This document shows, one piece after another, positions 43,481-56,334 of a stretch of 64,000 nucleotides of DNA; within the stretch, counting starts at the first letter, position 1, and the number at the start of each line of letters is the position of its first letter. The position numbers were made by a program, and so were the translations under genes. Under the pieces are notes generated by a model, which was not told the DNA's origin, did not search any database, and was given only the letters and a program-made list of their open reading frames with translations. The stretch comes from Pelagerythrobacter rhizovicinus (lineage in GTDB: Bacteria > Pseudomonadota > Alphaproteobacteria > Sphingomonadales > Sphingomonadaceae), in assembly GCF_004135625.1 (NCBI RefSeq), contig NZ_SDPV01000001.1:804501-868500 (forward strand), read 5' to 3'.

Positions 43481-43483
43481 GAG

Positions 43484-43509
43484 CGATCCCAGCTTTCGCT
43501 GGGATGACG
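43484..43509. repeat. Palindrome arm of family 1 overlapping a start codon
   Basis: GATCCCAGCTTTCGCTGGGA followed by TGACG, a hairpin 4 bp after the GIY-YIG stop. Its terminal ATG (43504-43506) is the likely start of the next gene. Confidence 0.8.
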
Positions 43510-44409
43510 AGCGAGGGTATTATCAAGTGCCGAAGGGGCTTTCGGCCGATAGCGGCGCTAGTCGCAGCGCTCGTCGCACTGCTGGCGTTGACGTCCCCCG
43601 CGTCTGCCGGGGAGCCGCGCACGATCCTCTTCATCGGCAACAGCTTCACGCAGGGCGCGAACTCGGCCGTCCTGCGCTACCGACCGGAGAGTGTGAACGA
43701 CCTGAACGGAGAGGGGGTCGGCGGCATTCCCGCGCTCTTCGCCCGCTTTGCCGAGCAGGCGGGGCAGGCATGGGAGGTTTCGCACGAGACGCGCGGTGGT
43801 TCGACGCTGGGCTTCCACTTGAACGAGCGGCGCGAGAAGATCGATGCACCATGGGACGTGGTGGTCATGCAGCAATACTCGGTGCTCGATCCCGAACGCC
43901 CCGGCGATCCCGCGCAGACCGCGGCCGATGCACCGGCGCTCGCACAGATGTTCACCCGCGCCAATCCGGCGGTCGAGGTTTACCTGATGGCGGCGTGGAC
44001 CCGCGCGGACCAGGTCTATCGCCCGGAAGGGCACTGGTACGGGCGCCCGGTCGCGGCGATGGCGCTCGATCTGCGTCGCGCGATGGACGCGATCGACGCG
44101 GCCTCGGCCGAGATCGATGGCGTGATCCCGGTCGGAGAGGCGTGGAACCGGGCCATGATGCGCGGCATTGCCGATCCCAACCCGTACGACGGGCGGACCT
44201 TCGGCGCGATCGACCTGTGGAGTTACGACCAGTACCACGCGAGCGCGGAAGGCTCGTACCTCGAGGCGCTGGTCGTGTTCGGCCACGTCACCGGGATCGA
44301 TCCGCGCGTGCTCGGGGCGGAGGAGAAGGCCGCGCACGAACTCGGCATCGAGCCCCGCATCGCAGAGGCGCTGCAGCAAGTGGCGGCGGCGCAGCTGGGC
44401 ATGATCTGA
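43504..44409 (+). CDS. Secreted SGNH/GDSL-type hydrolase-like protein
   Basis: 301 aa from ATG 43504; ATG 43459 would read through the repeat and the GIY-YIG tail and is less likely. Residues about 12-33 are a signal peptide (P-I-A-A-L-V-A-A-L-V-A-L-L-A-L-T, cut near A-S-A-G-E). The mature part starts R-T-I-L-F-I-G-N-S-F-T-Q-G, an SGNH block I with Gly-Asn-Ser. V-V-M-Q-Q-Y-S is a block III-like strand, and D-x-x-H is replaced by D-Q-Y-H-A-S near residue 245. It resembles DUF4886-type proteins. Likely a periplasmic esterase or carbohydrate deacylase; substrate unknown. Confidence 0.75.
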   Translation: MTSEGIIKCRRGFRPIAALVAALVALLALTSPASAGEPRTILFIGNSFTQGANSAVLRYRPESVNDLNGEGVGGIPALFARFAEQAGQAWEVSHETRGGSTLGFHLNERREKIDAPWDVVVMQQYSVLDPERPGDPAQTAADAPALAQMFTRANPAVEVYLMAAWTRADQVYRPEGHWYGRPVAAMALDLRRAMDAIDAASAEIDGVIPVGEAWNRAMMRGIADPNPYDGRTFGAIDLWSYDQYHASAEGSYLEALVVFGHVTGIDPRVLGAEEKAAHELGIEPRIAEALQQVAAAQLGMI

Positions 44410-44503
44410 TCCCTGCCGGACCAACGCCGAACCGAGGCGCACCATTTTTCGGGATTTACAAATGTGCCATTGTTTCCGGATGGTTATATGGTAGTACCTC
44501 CCG

Positions 44504-45892
44504 GTGAAAGTGGGGCTGCCCAAAAACTTCCGCGACGCGTATCTGGCCGCGATCGTCGAGCACTCCTCCGACGCGATCGTGTCGAAGGACCTCGACGGCA
44601 TCGTCCAGAGCTGGAATGCGGCTGCCGAAAGGCTGTTCGGCATTCCGGCCACCGAAATGATCGGACAGTCCATCCGGCGCATCATTCCCGCCGACCGGCA
44701 GTACGAAGAGGATGCGATCCTCGCCCGTGTCCGCAGCGGCGAACTGGTTCCCAAGTTCGAGACCATGCGGAAGCGGGCCGACGGCACCGAAATTCCCGTC
44801 GCGATCACTGTCTCCCCGATCCGCGACGCCTCCGGAACGATTGTCGGCGCGTCGAAAATCGCCAACGACCTGCGCGAACAGGCGAATCTCCGGGCGGAGC
44901 TGCTTCACAGCCAACAGCAGTTCAAGGCGCTCGCCAACAACATCCCGCAACTCGCCTGGATGGCCGACGAGAAGGGGTGGGTGTTCTGGTACAATCAGCG
45001 CTGGTACGATTTCACCGGCACCACGCTGGAGGAGATGCAGGGATGGGGCTGGCGTGCGGTCCAGCACCCCGACCACGTCGACCGCGTGGTCGAGGGCATC
45101 CAGCATGCATGGGACACGGGGGAGGCGTGGGAAGACACCTTCCCCCTGCGCGGCAAGGACGGCGAATACCGCTGGTTCCTCACGCGGGCGCAACCGCTGC
45201 GCAACGAGGCGGGCGAGGTGATCCTGTGGTGCGGCACCAACACCGACATCACCGAGGAACGCGAGACCAACGAGCGCATCCGGCTGCTGATGAACGAGGT
45301 CAATCACCGTGCGCGAAACATCCTCGCGACGATCCAGGCGATCGTGCATCGCACCGTGGGGACCGCGGACGCGGAGCTCACCGAGGCGCTTATCCGGCGC
45401 ATCACGGCGCTCGCCGCGAACCAGGACCTGCTGACCGGCGAACGGTGGAATGGCGCGGCGGTCGACGCGATCGTCCGGTCGCAGGTTCTCCACGTCATCG
45501 ATCCCACCGACCATCGGGTCGCGTTCGAGGGTCCCGAGGGGATCGTGCTGAAGCCGACGGCGGCCGAGGCGCTGGGCCTGGCGATCCACGAACTGGCGAC
45601 CAATGCCTTGAAGTACGGCGCGCTTTCCAACGGCGACGGCGAGGTGGCGGTGCGATGGCGCCTCGCCGACCGCGACGGCGAGCGCAGCTTCGAGATCGAA
45701 TGGAGCGAGAGCGGGGGTCCGCCGGTGAAGCCTCCCGAGCGAAAAGGCTTCGGCACGACGATCATAACCCGGAATCCCGAGATGGCGTTCCATGGCAAGG
45801 TCAGGCTCGACTTCCGGCGCGACGGGGTGCTCTGGCGACTCGCCGCGGGGGACGACGCGCTGACCAATCAGAGCGCTTCGCGTAGTCAGTAG
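44504..45892 (+). CDS. PAS-domain HWE-family sensor histidine kinase
   Basis: 462 aa from GTG 44504. Two PAS domains (about 14-125 and 140-260) precede an HWE/HisKA_2 kinase core. The H-box is N-E-V-N-H-R-A-R-N-I-L-A-T-I-Q with His near residue 271. The N-box is H-E-L-A-T-N-A-L-K-Y-G-A-L-S, and the G-region is K-G-F-G-T-T-I-I. There is no membrane segment, so it senses a cytoplasmic signal such as redox or light through PAS. Such kinases often feed the alphaproteobacterial general stress response. No response regulator lies nearby. Confidence 0.9.
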   Translation: MKVGLPKNFRDAYLAAIVEHSSDAIVSKDLDGIVQSWNAAAERLFGIPATEMIGQSIRRIIPADRQYEEDAILARVRSGELVPKFETMRKRADGTEIPVAITVSPIRDASGTIVGASKIANDLREQANLRAELLHSQQQFKALANNIPQLAWMADEKGWVFWYNQRWYDFTGTTLEEMQGWGWRAVQHPDHVDRVVEGIQHAWDTGEAWEDTFPLRGKDGEYRWFLTRAQPLRNEAGEVILWCGTNTDITEERETNERIRLLMNEVNHRARNILATIQAIVHRTVGTADAELTEALIRRITALAANQDLLTGERWNGAAVDAIVRSQVLHVIDPTDHRVAFEGPEGIVLKPTAAEALGLAIHELATNALKYGALSNGDGEVAVRWRLADRDGERSFEIEWSESGGPPVKPPERKGFGTTIITRNPEMAFHGKVRLDFRRDGVLWRLAAGDDALTNQSASRSQ

Positions 45893-45907
45893 CGACCGCC
45901 GCCGTCC

Positions 45908-47008
45908 TCACGCGGCCTCGCGCGCCTCCATTTCCAGGCCGATCGGATCGGGCGCCGCCAGGCGCGTCTTGGCGAATGCGTTGGGGCAGTTGTCGGCGAT
46001 CCATGCGAGCATGGCTTCGCGAATGTCGCACCGCAGGTCGAACAGAGTGCCTGAATCCGCCGCGCTCATCAGCAGCCGCAGTTCGATCGCGTCGCGATGG
46101 GTTTCGGTGACCTGCGCCACCTGGACGCGGCCGTCCCACCGCGAGTTCGACTTGACCTGCCGCTCGAACTCGGCGCGGATCGGCGCGATCTTCGCCGCGG
46201 GGTCGAGATAGAGGATCACGGTGCCGAGCAGTTGGGCGGTCTTCTTGGTCCAGTTCTGAAACGTGTCCTCGAGGAAGCGTGAGGTTGGCACGATCAGGCG
46301 CCGCTCGTCCCAGATCTTGACCACCACATAAGTCGTGCGGATGTCCTCGATCCGGCCCCATTCGCCGTCGATGATCACCACGTCGTCGATATTGATCGGC
46401 TCGGTCAGCGCCATCTGGACCCCTGCGATCAACGATCGGAGGGCGGGCTGCGCGGCGGCGCCGACCGCGAGGCCGGCGAGCCCGGCCGAGGCCACCAGCG
46501 TCACGCCGACGTCGCGCACGCCCGGGATCGACAGCAGCATCAGCCCTACCGTGACGAAGACGATCAGGAACGTCGCGATGCGGCTGAACATCGTCAGCTT
46601 GGTGCGCTGGCGGCGGGCGGCGAGGTTGTCGGCCACGGTGATGTCGGCGCGCAGCTTCATCGCCGTCACCAGCGCGTGAAGAATGGCGAGCGCGATCCAG
46701 CCGACCAGCGCGGGCATGACGAAGCTGGCGACTTTCTGCCAGATGGCATCCAGTGCGGGGATCTCGCGGGCGACGAGCACGAGGGCGAGCGCGATCAGCG
46801 CAACCCGTGTGGGCTGGGCGAGGCAGCGGATCAGGACGTTGTCGGAGTCGCTGTCGCTGCGCCGGGCAATGCGGCGCAGCACGCGGAATACGATCCAATG
46901 CGTCAGGAGTGCGGCCAGCGTTGCCGCTGCTCCCACCGCGATGATGCTCCAGGGACTGGACAGCGCCTGTGCCTGCGTGTCGATCGCTTCGACGATGGGG
47001 TCGAACAT
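45908..47008 (-). CDS. Small-conductance mechanosensitive channel (MscS family)
   Basis: 366 aa from ATG 47008 (MFDPIVEAID) with GGAG at good spacing; ATG 47035 is possible. Four or five membrane segments precede the pore helix V-G-V-T-L-V-A-S-A-G-L-A-G-L-A-V-G-A-A-A-Q. Then I-A-G-V-Q-M-A-L-T-E-P-I-N-I-D-D-V-V-I-I-D-G and G-x-V-E/R-D-I-R-T-T-Y-V form the beta domain. It opens on membrane tension to release solutes after hypo-osmotic shock, complementing trehalose synthesis elsewhere in the window. Confidence 0.92.
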   Translation of the reverse strand: MFDPIVEAIDTQAQALSSPWSIIAVGAAATLAALLTHWIVFRVLRRIARRSDSDSDNVLIRCLAQPTRVALIALALVLVAREIPALDAIWQKVASFVMPALVGWIALAILHALVTAMKLRADITVADNLAARRQRTKLTMFSRIATFLIVFVTVGLMLLSIPGVRDVGVTLVASAGLAGLAVGAAAQPALRSLIAGVQMALTEPINIDDVVIIDGEWGRIEDIRTTYVVVKIWDERRLIVPTSRFLEDTFQNWTKKTAQLLGTVILYLDPAAKIAPIRAEFERQVKSNSRWDGRVQVAQVTETHRDAIELRLLMSAADSGTLFDLRCDIREAMLAWIADNCPNAFAKTRLAAPDPIGLEMEAREAA

Positions 47009-47345
47009 GGCGGGGGAGCTCCGTTTGCTTCTCATCGGACGAGAGCCGGCCGGTGCGCGGCGTCGCTGTACAGGAATCGGCGGCGCGGGCTGCCGGTTCC
47101 CTCCTTTGTCGCCGGTTCGGACCGCGGGTGCTCACCTGCGGCATTGACTTTGGGAGGTTTTGCCCCCATCTGCGCCCTCAGCGAAGCGCGCGTGCCAGCG
47201 TGAAGCGGCGGCCCGAGACAGGGACGCCCCGGCCGCACTTCGGTTTACCCAAGAGACTTCCCTTTTCACGCGGGCGGTTTTGACAACCACCGCGAGCGCG
47301 CGCCATTTCGGCTGCGCGCCGCATATTTTGCGAGTTCAATCCACA
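47009..47345. other. 337-bp divergent intergenic region
   Basis: Between the divergent mscS-like and helicase genes. TTGACA occurs at about 47280 and TTGACT at about 47146, but no well-spaced -10 follows either. A long helicase leader is plausible, as in other cold-inducible DEAD-box genes. No repeat and no supportable small gene were seen. Confidence 0.4.
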
Positions 47346-48731
47346 ATGACATTCGAACAACTCGGGCTGTCGCAGCCCGTCCTCCAGGCGCTTGACCTGA
47401 AGGGATACAACACGCCCACGCCGATCCAGGAACAGGCCATTCCGCCCGTGCTCGAAGGGCGCGACCTGCTCGGCATCGCGCAGACCGGCACCGGCAAGAC
47501 GGCGGCCTTCATGCTGCCTTCGATCGACCGGCTGCGCGATGCGGAGCGGCAGACGCCGTTCAAGTCGTGCCGCATGCTGGTGCTTGCCCCGACGCGGGAG
47601 CTGGCCGGGCAGATTGCCCAGTCGGCCAAGGATTACGGCGCGCTCGCCGGCCTCAAGGTCCAGTCGATCGTCGGCGGCACTTCGGTCAGCAAGGACCGCA
47701 ACAAGCTCCACCGCGGGACCGACATCCTCGTCGCCACGCCGGGCCGCCTGCTCGATCTGATCGACCAGAAGGCCTTTGGGCTGGGAGGGGTCGAGATCCT
47801 CGTGCTCGACGAGGCCGACCAGATGCTCGACCTCGGCTTCATCCACGCGCTGCGCAAGATCAGCCAACTCGTCCCGAAGGAGCGCCAGACGCTGTTCTTC
47901 AGCGCGACGATGCCGAAGCAGATCAAGGACTTGGTCGGGCAGTATTGCCATAACCCGGTCCAGGTCTCGGTGACGCCGGAAAGCACGACGGCCGAGCGGA
48001 TCGACCAGTACCTGTTCATGGTCCAGCAGGACGAGAAGCAGACGCTGCTCGAAATGATCCTCGCCGGCCGCCATCCGGTGCCGGGCAAGATCGAGCGCGT
48101 GCTCGTCTTCACCCGCACCAAGCACGGCGCGGACCGCGTGGTGAAGAAGCTGGCGCAAGTCGGCATCGCCGCCAACGCGATCCACGGCAACAAGAGCCAG
48201 CCGCAGCGCGAGCGGGCGCTGGCCGAGTTCCGCTCCGCCAAGACGCGGATTCTCGTCGCCACCGACGTCGCCGCGCGCGGGATCGACATTCCGGGCGTGA
48301 GCCACGTGATCAACTACGAGCTGCCCAACGTGCCCGAGCAGTACGTCCACCGCATCGGCCGCACCGCGCGCGCCGGAGCGGACGGGATCGCGATCGCCTT
48401 CTGCGCGGAGGACGAGCGCGCCTACCTGAAGGATATCCGCAAGGTTACCGACGCGGAATTCACCCGGCTCGACCTGCCGCCGAACTTCCGTGCGGTGGTC
48501 GAGGGCGTCGGGCCGACCAAGCCCGAACCGCGCCAGCCGCGCCAGCGTGTCGCGGTCAAGCCGCGGGGGGAGGCCCGCTCGGCCGGGGGCGAACAGCGTA
48601 CGGCCAAGCCGAAGCACAAGCATCCGAATCGCGCGGGCAAGCCGCACGGCGCAGGCGAGCGGAGCGAAGGTGCCGGCCGTGGCCGCCCACCCCGGCGCCG
48701 CAGGCGCTCGGGTCGTGGCGGGCAGGGTTGA
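47346..48731 (+). CDS. DEAD-box ATP-dependent RNA helicase (RhlE-like)
   Basis: 461 aa from ATG 47346 (MTFEQLGLSQPV). Q-motif P-T-P-I-Q-E-Q-A-I-P, motif I A-Q-T-G-T-G-K-T, V-L-D-E-A-D-Q-M-L-D-L-G-F, S-A-T, T-D-V-A-A-R-G-I-D-I-P and H-R-I-G-R-T-A-R. The C-terminal 90 residues are basic, Arg/Lys/Gly/Pro-rich and unstructured, as in RhlE-type helicases that remodel ribosomal precursors or mRNA. The 62 extra codons to 47160 lack homology and are not coding. Confidence 0.93.
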   Translation: MTFEQLGLSQPVLQALDLKGYNTPTPIQEQAIPPVLEGRDLLGIAQTGTGKTAAFMLPSIDRLRDAERQTPFKSCRMLVLAPTRELAGQIAQSAKDYGALAGLKVQSIVGGTSVSKDRNKLHRGTDILVATPGRLLDLIDQKAFGLGGVEILVLDEADQMLDLGFIHALRKISQLVPKERQTLFFSATMPKQIKDLVGQYCHNPVQVSVTPESTTAERIDQYLFMVQQDEKQTLLEMILAGRHPVPGKIERVLVFTRTKHGADRVVKKLAQVGIAANAIHGNKSQPQRERALAEFRSAKTRILVATDVAARGIDIPGVSHVINYELPNVPEQYVHRIGRTARAGADGIAIAFCAEDERAYLKDIRKVTDAEFTRLDLPPNFRAVVEGVGPTKPEPRQPRQRVAVKPRGEARSAGGEQRTAKPKHKHPNRAGKPHGAGERSEGAGRGRPPRRRRRSGRGGQG

Positions 48732-48818
48732 CGCCTGCGTTAGTTTACTGGACTTCGCCGCCCGCGGGCCGGTAGTGTCCGCCTTTTGTGCGACCCAGCC
48801 AGTAACGGGCGATCTGTA

Positions 48819-49517
48819 ATGGAACCACGTGCCAACGCCACCGCCGCGCCGATCGAGCGGATTCAGGAGAATCTGATCGCTCGCGTCGAGCGGCGGATCC
48901 TCAACCGCCTGTGTGCCGCCATGCCCCCGTGGGTGACGCCCGACATGCTGACGTTCACCGGCATGTTCGGCGCCCTGCTGGTCTTCGCCGGGTACATCGC
49001 GAGCAACTTCGACGCGGGCTGGCTGTGGTTGTCCATCGCCGGCTACGTCGTCCACTGGTTCGGCGATTCGCTCGATGGCAGCCTCGCCCGCTACCGGGCG
49101 ATCGAGCGTCCGCGCTACGGCTATTTCCTGGACCACAGTTGTGACGGTTTCGCGACGATGCTGGTGGTCGTTGGCATCGGGCTGAGCGCCTATGTCGAGC
49201 TCGAGGTGGCGCTCGTGGCGCTAGCCGGATACCTGCTCATGTCGATCCACGCCTTCCTTTCGGTGCGGGTGCTAGGCGAGCTGCGGCTGTCCTATCTCAA
49301 TGCCGGCCCGACCGAGCTGCGGCTTGTCCTGATCGGCCTGACGCTGGCCATGCTGATCGCAGGGCAGGAGAACCCGATCGTCTGGCAGCTCAACGGGTTC
49401 GATCTCTTCGTCGGCGGCGTTGGGCTGCTGCTGATCGTGCTCTTCGCCGCGCAAACAGCGACGACCGCACGCCGGCTGGCCAAGGAAGAACCCCCGGTCC
49501 GCCGCCGCGACGACTGA
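48819..49517 (+). CDS. CDP-alcohol phosphatidyltransferase family protein
   Basis: 232 aa from ATG 48819 with about six membrane helices. The family signature D-x2-D-G-x2-A-R-x8-G-x3-D-x3-D is present as G-D-S-L-D-G-S-L-A-R followed by G-Y-F-L-D-H-S-C-D. It transfers a phosphatidyl group from CDP-diacylglycerol to an alcohol at the inner membrane. The alcohol (glycerol phosphate, inositol-like, choline or other) cannot be told from sequence. It is 87 bp after the helicase. Confidence 0.87.
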   Translation: MEPRANATAAPIERIQENLIARVERRILNRLCAAMPPWVTPDMLTFTGMFGALLVFAGYIASNFDAGWLWLSIAGYVVHWFGDSLDGSLARYRAIERPRYGYFLDHSCDGFATMLVVVGIGLSAYVELEVALVALAGYLLMSIHAFLSVRVLGELRLSYLNAGPTELRLVLIGLTLAMLIAGQENPIVWQLNGFDLFVGGVGLLLIVLFAAQTATTARRLAKEEPPVRRRDD

Positions 49518-49590
49518 TCGGCGCCCGCCGCGGCGGTTGGCAAGCGCTTCCATGCCCGCCATATCGCGCGTCCAAACAAGGAGCGCGCGC

Positions 49591-50940
49591 ATGGCGGACC
49601 AGTACGACTACGACCTCTTCACCATCGGTGCCGGTTCGGGAGGGGTGCGTGCGAGCCGGGTGGCCGCCGCGCATGGTGCGAAAGTCGCCATTGCGGAAGA
49701 GCACCGGGTCGGCGGCACCTGCGTCATCCGGGGTTGCGTGCCCAAGAAGATGCTCGTCTACGGGGCCCACTTCGCGGAGGACCTGGAAGATGCCCGGGCC
49801 TTCGGATGGACGATCGACAATCCGAAGTTCGACTGGGCGACGCTGCGGGACAACGTCCTGCGCGACGTGGACCGGCTGAACGGCCTCTATACCGAGACGC
49901 TGGAGAATCACGGCGTCGAGATCGTCAACGAGCGTGCCGAGCTGACCGGGCCGCACGAGATTGCCCTTTCAGGCGGCAGGAAAGTCACCGCGAAGCATAT
50001 CCTCATCGCGACCGGCGCGCGGCCGCATGTGCCCGAATGCCCGGGCAATGAACTGGGCATCACGAGCAACGAGGCTTTCCATCTCGACGCCCTGCCGCCG
50101 CGTATCCTGATCGCCGGCGGCGGCTATATCGCCAACGAGTTCGCGGGGATTTTCAACGAGTTCGGCAGCCAGGTCACGATCATCAATCGCTCCGACGTTC
50201 TGCTGCGCGGCTACGACGCGGCCCTGCGCGACCGGCTGCTGCAGATCAGCGTGATGAAAGGCATCGATTTCCGCTTCCACGCCGAGTTCCGGGGGATCGA
50301 GGAGAACGACGACGGGAGCCTGAAGGTCTCGATGACCAATCACGACGATCTCGTCGTCGATGCCGTCCTGTTCGCGACTGGCCGGGTGCCCAACACCGAA
50401 GGTCTGGGGCTCGACAAGGCCGGCGTGAAGCTGGGCGACAAGGGCGAAATCGTGGTCGACGAGTTTAGCAAGACCAGCGCCGATCACATCTATGCCGTCG
50501 GCGACGTCACGAACCGCGTGCAACTCACCCCGGTTGCGATCCGCGAGGGGCAGGCCTTCGCCGACACCGTGTTCGGCGGGAAGCGGACGAAAGTCGACCA
50601 TAGCTGCATCCCCGCCGCCGTGTTCAGCCACCCTCCGCTCGCGGGCGTCGGGCTGACCGAGGGCGAGGCGCGCAACAAGTACGGTTCGATCCGCGTCTAC
50701 CAGTCCGACTTTCGGCCGATGAAGAACGTGCTCGCCGGCCGCAGCGAGCGGGCGCTCTACAAGATGATCTGCGATGAGGACTCGGGCCGAATCCTCGGCA
50801 TCCACATGATCGGGCCGGATGCGGCCGAGATCATGCAGGCCGCGGCCGTGGCGGTGAGGGCCGGTTTGACCAAGGCGGACTTCGACGCGACCGTGGCCAT
50901 CCACCCGACCATGGCGGAAGAACTGGTGCTCATGCGGTAA
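49591..50940 (+). CDS. gor: Glutathione-disulfide reductase
   Basis: 449 aa from ATG 49591. FAD loop F-T-I-G-A-G-S-G-G-V, redox cysteines C44 and C49 in G-G-T-C-V-I-R-G-C-V-P-K-K, NADPH loop G-G-G-Y-I-A-N-E-F-A, Y-A-V-G-D-V and the C-terminal H-P-T-M-A-E-E dimer-interface motif. The set separates it from lipoamide dehydrogenase. It keeps glutathione reduced with NADPH, serving the transferases at 1-4481 and the MAPEG proteins. Family 1 repeats follow the stop. Confidence 0.93.
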   Translation: MADQYDYDLFTIGAGSGGVRASRVAAAHGAKVAIAEEHRVGGTCVIRGCVPKKMLVYGAHFAEDLEDARAFGWTIDNPKFDWATLRDNVLRDVDRLNGLYTETLENHGVEIVNERAELTGPHEIALSGGRKVTAKHILIATGARPHVPECPGNELGITSNEAFHLDALPPRILIAGGGYIANEFAGIFNEFGSQVTIINRSDVLLRGYDAALRDRLLQISVMKGIDFRFHAEFRGIEENDDGSLKVSMTNHDDLVVDAVLFATGRVPNTEGLGLDKAGVKLGDKGEIVVDEFSKTSADHIYAVGDVTNRVQLTPVAIREGQAFADTVFGGKRTKVDHSCIPAAVFSHPPLAGVGLTEGEARNKYGSIRVYQSDFRPMKNVLAGRSERALYKMICDEDSGRILGIHMIGPDAAEIMQAAAVAVRAGLTKADFDATVAIHPTMAEELVLMR

Positions 50941-50948
50941 ATCCGCCC

Positions 50949-51077
50949 GAGCCCCTGCGAAGGCAGGGGCCTCAGGCCGCCGGCGCTTCGCTGGAAGGTC
51001 GTGAGCCGTGGGCGTGCATTGCCCATATCGAACGGAGCGCTAGCGGCACGAGGTCCCGGCCTTCGCCGGGACTCAGG
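50949..51077. repeat. Family 1 repeat pair with long spacer
   Basis: Left arm GAGCCCCTGCGAAGGCAGGG plus GCCTCAG at 50949-50975 and right arm GAGGTCCCGGCCTTCGCCGG plus GACTCAGG at 51050-51077. A decayed third arm, GAGGACTCTCCCTTCGGGGG plus GACTCG, lies at 51099-51125. Together they fill the 260 bp between gor and pccB, so any pccB promoter must lie in the last 75 bp. Confidence 0.75.
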
Positions 51078-51200
51078 CAAGGGACGCCGCCAGAGGCTCG
51101 AGGACTCTCCCTTCGGGGGGACTCGTGTAACGCGCATGAAAGATTGACGCTCGCTTGCGCCGCCCGCTAGGCCTCCGCCACCGCAAGATCAGGGGTCAGG

Positions 51201-52733
<1,533 letters not shown>

Positions 52734-52742
52734 GGTGATGCG

Positions 52743-53180
52743 ATGAAACTCGGCCGTCTCAACCATATTGGCGTCGCGACGCCCTCGATCGCCGACAGCA
52801 TCGCGCACTATCGCGAGACGATGGGGGCGACCGACATCGTCGAGCCGTTCGACCTGCCCGAACAGGGGGTGAAGGTCTGCTTCGTCAACACGCCCACCGA
52901 TAGCGGCATGAACGGCACGCAGATCGAGCTGATCGAGCCGCTCGGCGAGGGCTCGGCGATCCGGGGGTTCCTCGAGAAGAACCCGCTCGGCGGGCAGCAT
53001 CACGTCTGCTTCGAGGTCGAGGACATCGCGGCGGCGCGCGAGTGGTTCGAGGGGAAGGGCAAGCGCATCCTCGGCCCGACGCGGATCGGGGCGCACGGCA
53101 CGCCGATCTTCTTCGTCCACCCGAAGGACATGATGGGCCAGCTTACCGAAATCATGGAAACGCCCAAGGGCGCGCACTAG
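52743..53180 (+). CDS. mce: Methylmalonyl-CoA epimerase
   Basis: 145 aa VOC-fold enzyme. L-N-H-I-G-V-A-T-P gives the first metal His, H-H-V-C-F-E-V-E the second, and L-T-E-I the late Glu. It converts (S)- to (R)-methylmalonyl-CoA between the carboxylase and mutase. It begins 9 bp after pccB. Confidence 0.93.
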   Translation: MKLGRLNHIGVATPSIADSIAHYRETMGATDIVEPFDLPEQGVKVCFVNTPTDSGMNGTQIELIEPLGEGSAIRGFLEKNPLGGQHHVCFEVEDIAAAREWFEGKGKRILGPTRIGAHGTPIFFVHPKDMMGQLTEIMETPKGAH

Positions 53181-53257
53181 CGTTTCGGTCCATCAGGGGT
53201 TGCAAAGGGCAACCGTTCGCGCTGATGCTCCTCCGCGAAACGGGAGAGAGACCGCGC

Positions 53258-54040
53258 ATGGATTTCGAGACCATCAAGTTCGCCATCGAAGAGGGCGTCG
53301 CCACCATCACGTTGAATCGGCCGGAGCGGCTCAACGCCTGCTCGCTGGAGATGGCCGACGAGATGCTGAGAGCGCTCGATCATCTCGACGACGCGCGCGT
53401 GCTGGTGATCACCGGCGAGGGCCGGGCGTTTTGCTCCGGCGCGGACCTCGCTGCGCGCGGCGACCGCCCGGTGAACGGCGCCCAGGGCAGCTACATGGCG
53501 CTGACCGAGAAATACAACCCGCTGATGATGAAGCTCGCGCGGCTCGACCTGCCGGTCATCTGCGCGGTCAACGGCCCGGCGGCGGGAATCGGCTGCTCGA
53601 TCGCGCTGGCGGGCGACTTCGTGATCGCGGGGGCGAGCGCCTATTTCTTCCAGGCCTTCGTTAACATCGGCCTCGTGCCCGATGGCGGCGCGAGCTGGAT
53701 GCTGCCGCGCCTGGTGGGCAAGGCGCGCGCGACCGAGATGATGATGTTGGGCGAGAAGATCGGCGCGGACAAAGCCCTCGAGTGGGGCATGATCTACAAG
53801 GCCGTGGCCGACGAATCGCTCGCCGCGGAGACGGAGACGCTTGCCGCGCGGCTCGCCAACGGGCCGACCGTTTCCTACGCCACGATGCGCAAGAATATCC
53901 TCACCGCGCTCGAGAACAGCTACGCCCAGGCGCTCCAGGCCGAGGCCGAGGGCCAGCGGATCGCCGCCTCGACCGAGGACGCGCGCGAAGGCGGCATGGC
54001 TTTCCTCGGGAAACGCAAGCCGGCGTTCAAGGGGCGGTAA
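53258..54040 (+). CDS. Enoyl-CoA hydratase/isomerase family protein
   Basis: 260 aa from ATG 53258 with GGGAGAGA upstream. Crotonase fold: I-T-L-N-R-P-E-R-L-N-A, then A-F-C-S-G-A-D-L-A-A-R-G, then N-G-P-A-A-G-I-G-C-S-I-A-L-A-G-D. The position of the second hydratase Glu holds D in V-P-D-G-G-A-S-W, which suggests an isomerase-like or specialised member rather than a classical hydratase. It lies between the epimerase and mutase genes and may help degrade a branched or odd-chain acyl-CoA. Confidence 0.85.
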   Translation: MDFETIKFAIEEGVATITLNRPERLNACSLEMADEMLRALDHLDDARVLVITGEGRAFCSGADLAARGDRPVNGAQGSYMALTEKYNPLMMKLARLDLPVICAVNGPAAGIGCSIALAGDFVIAGASAYFFQAFVNIGLVPDGGASWMLPRLVGKARATEMMMLGEKIGADKALEWGMIYKAVADESLAAETETLAARLANGPTVSYATMRKNILTALENSYAQALQAEAEGQRIAASTEDAREGGMAFLGKRKPAFKGR

Positions 54041-54139
54041 GGCCGCCGCCACATCTCTCCTTCCGGGGCGGTGGCGAGCAGATCTTGGCGGCGCACTGCG
54101 GCCCTTCCGCTTCCTTCTGGAATATGATTAGGAGCCGCC

Positions 54140-56323
<2,184 letters not shown>

Positions 56324-56334
56324 TTGAGCCTGTC

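Noticed and set aside
43459-43503. Start of the SGNH-like gene at ATG 43459
   Set aside because: It would lie inside the GIY-YIG tail and place the palindrome translation before the signal peptide; ATG 43504 leaves a normal signal peptide.
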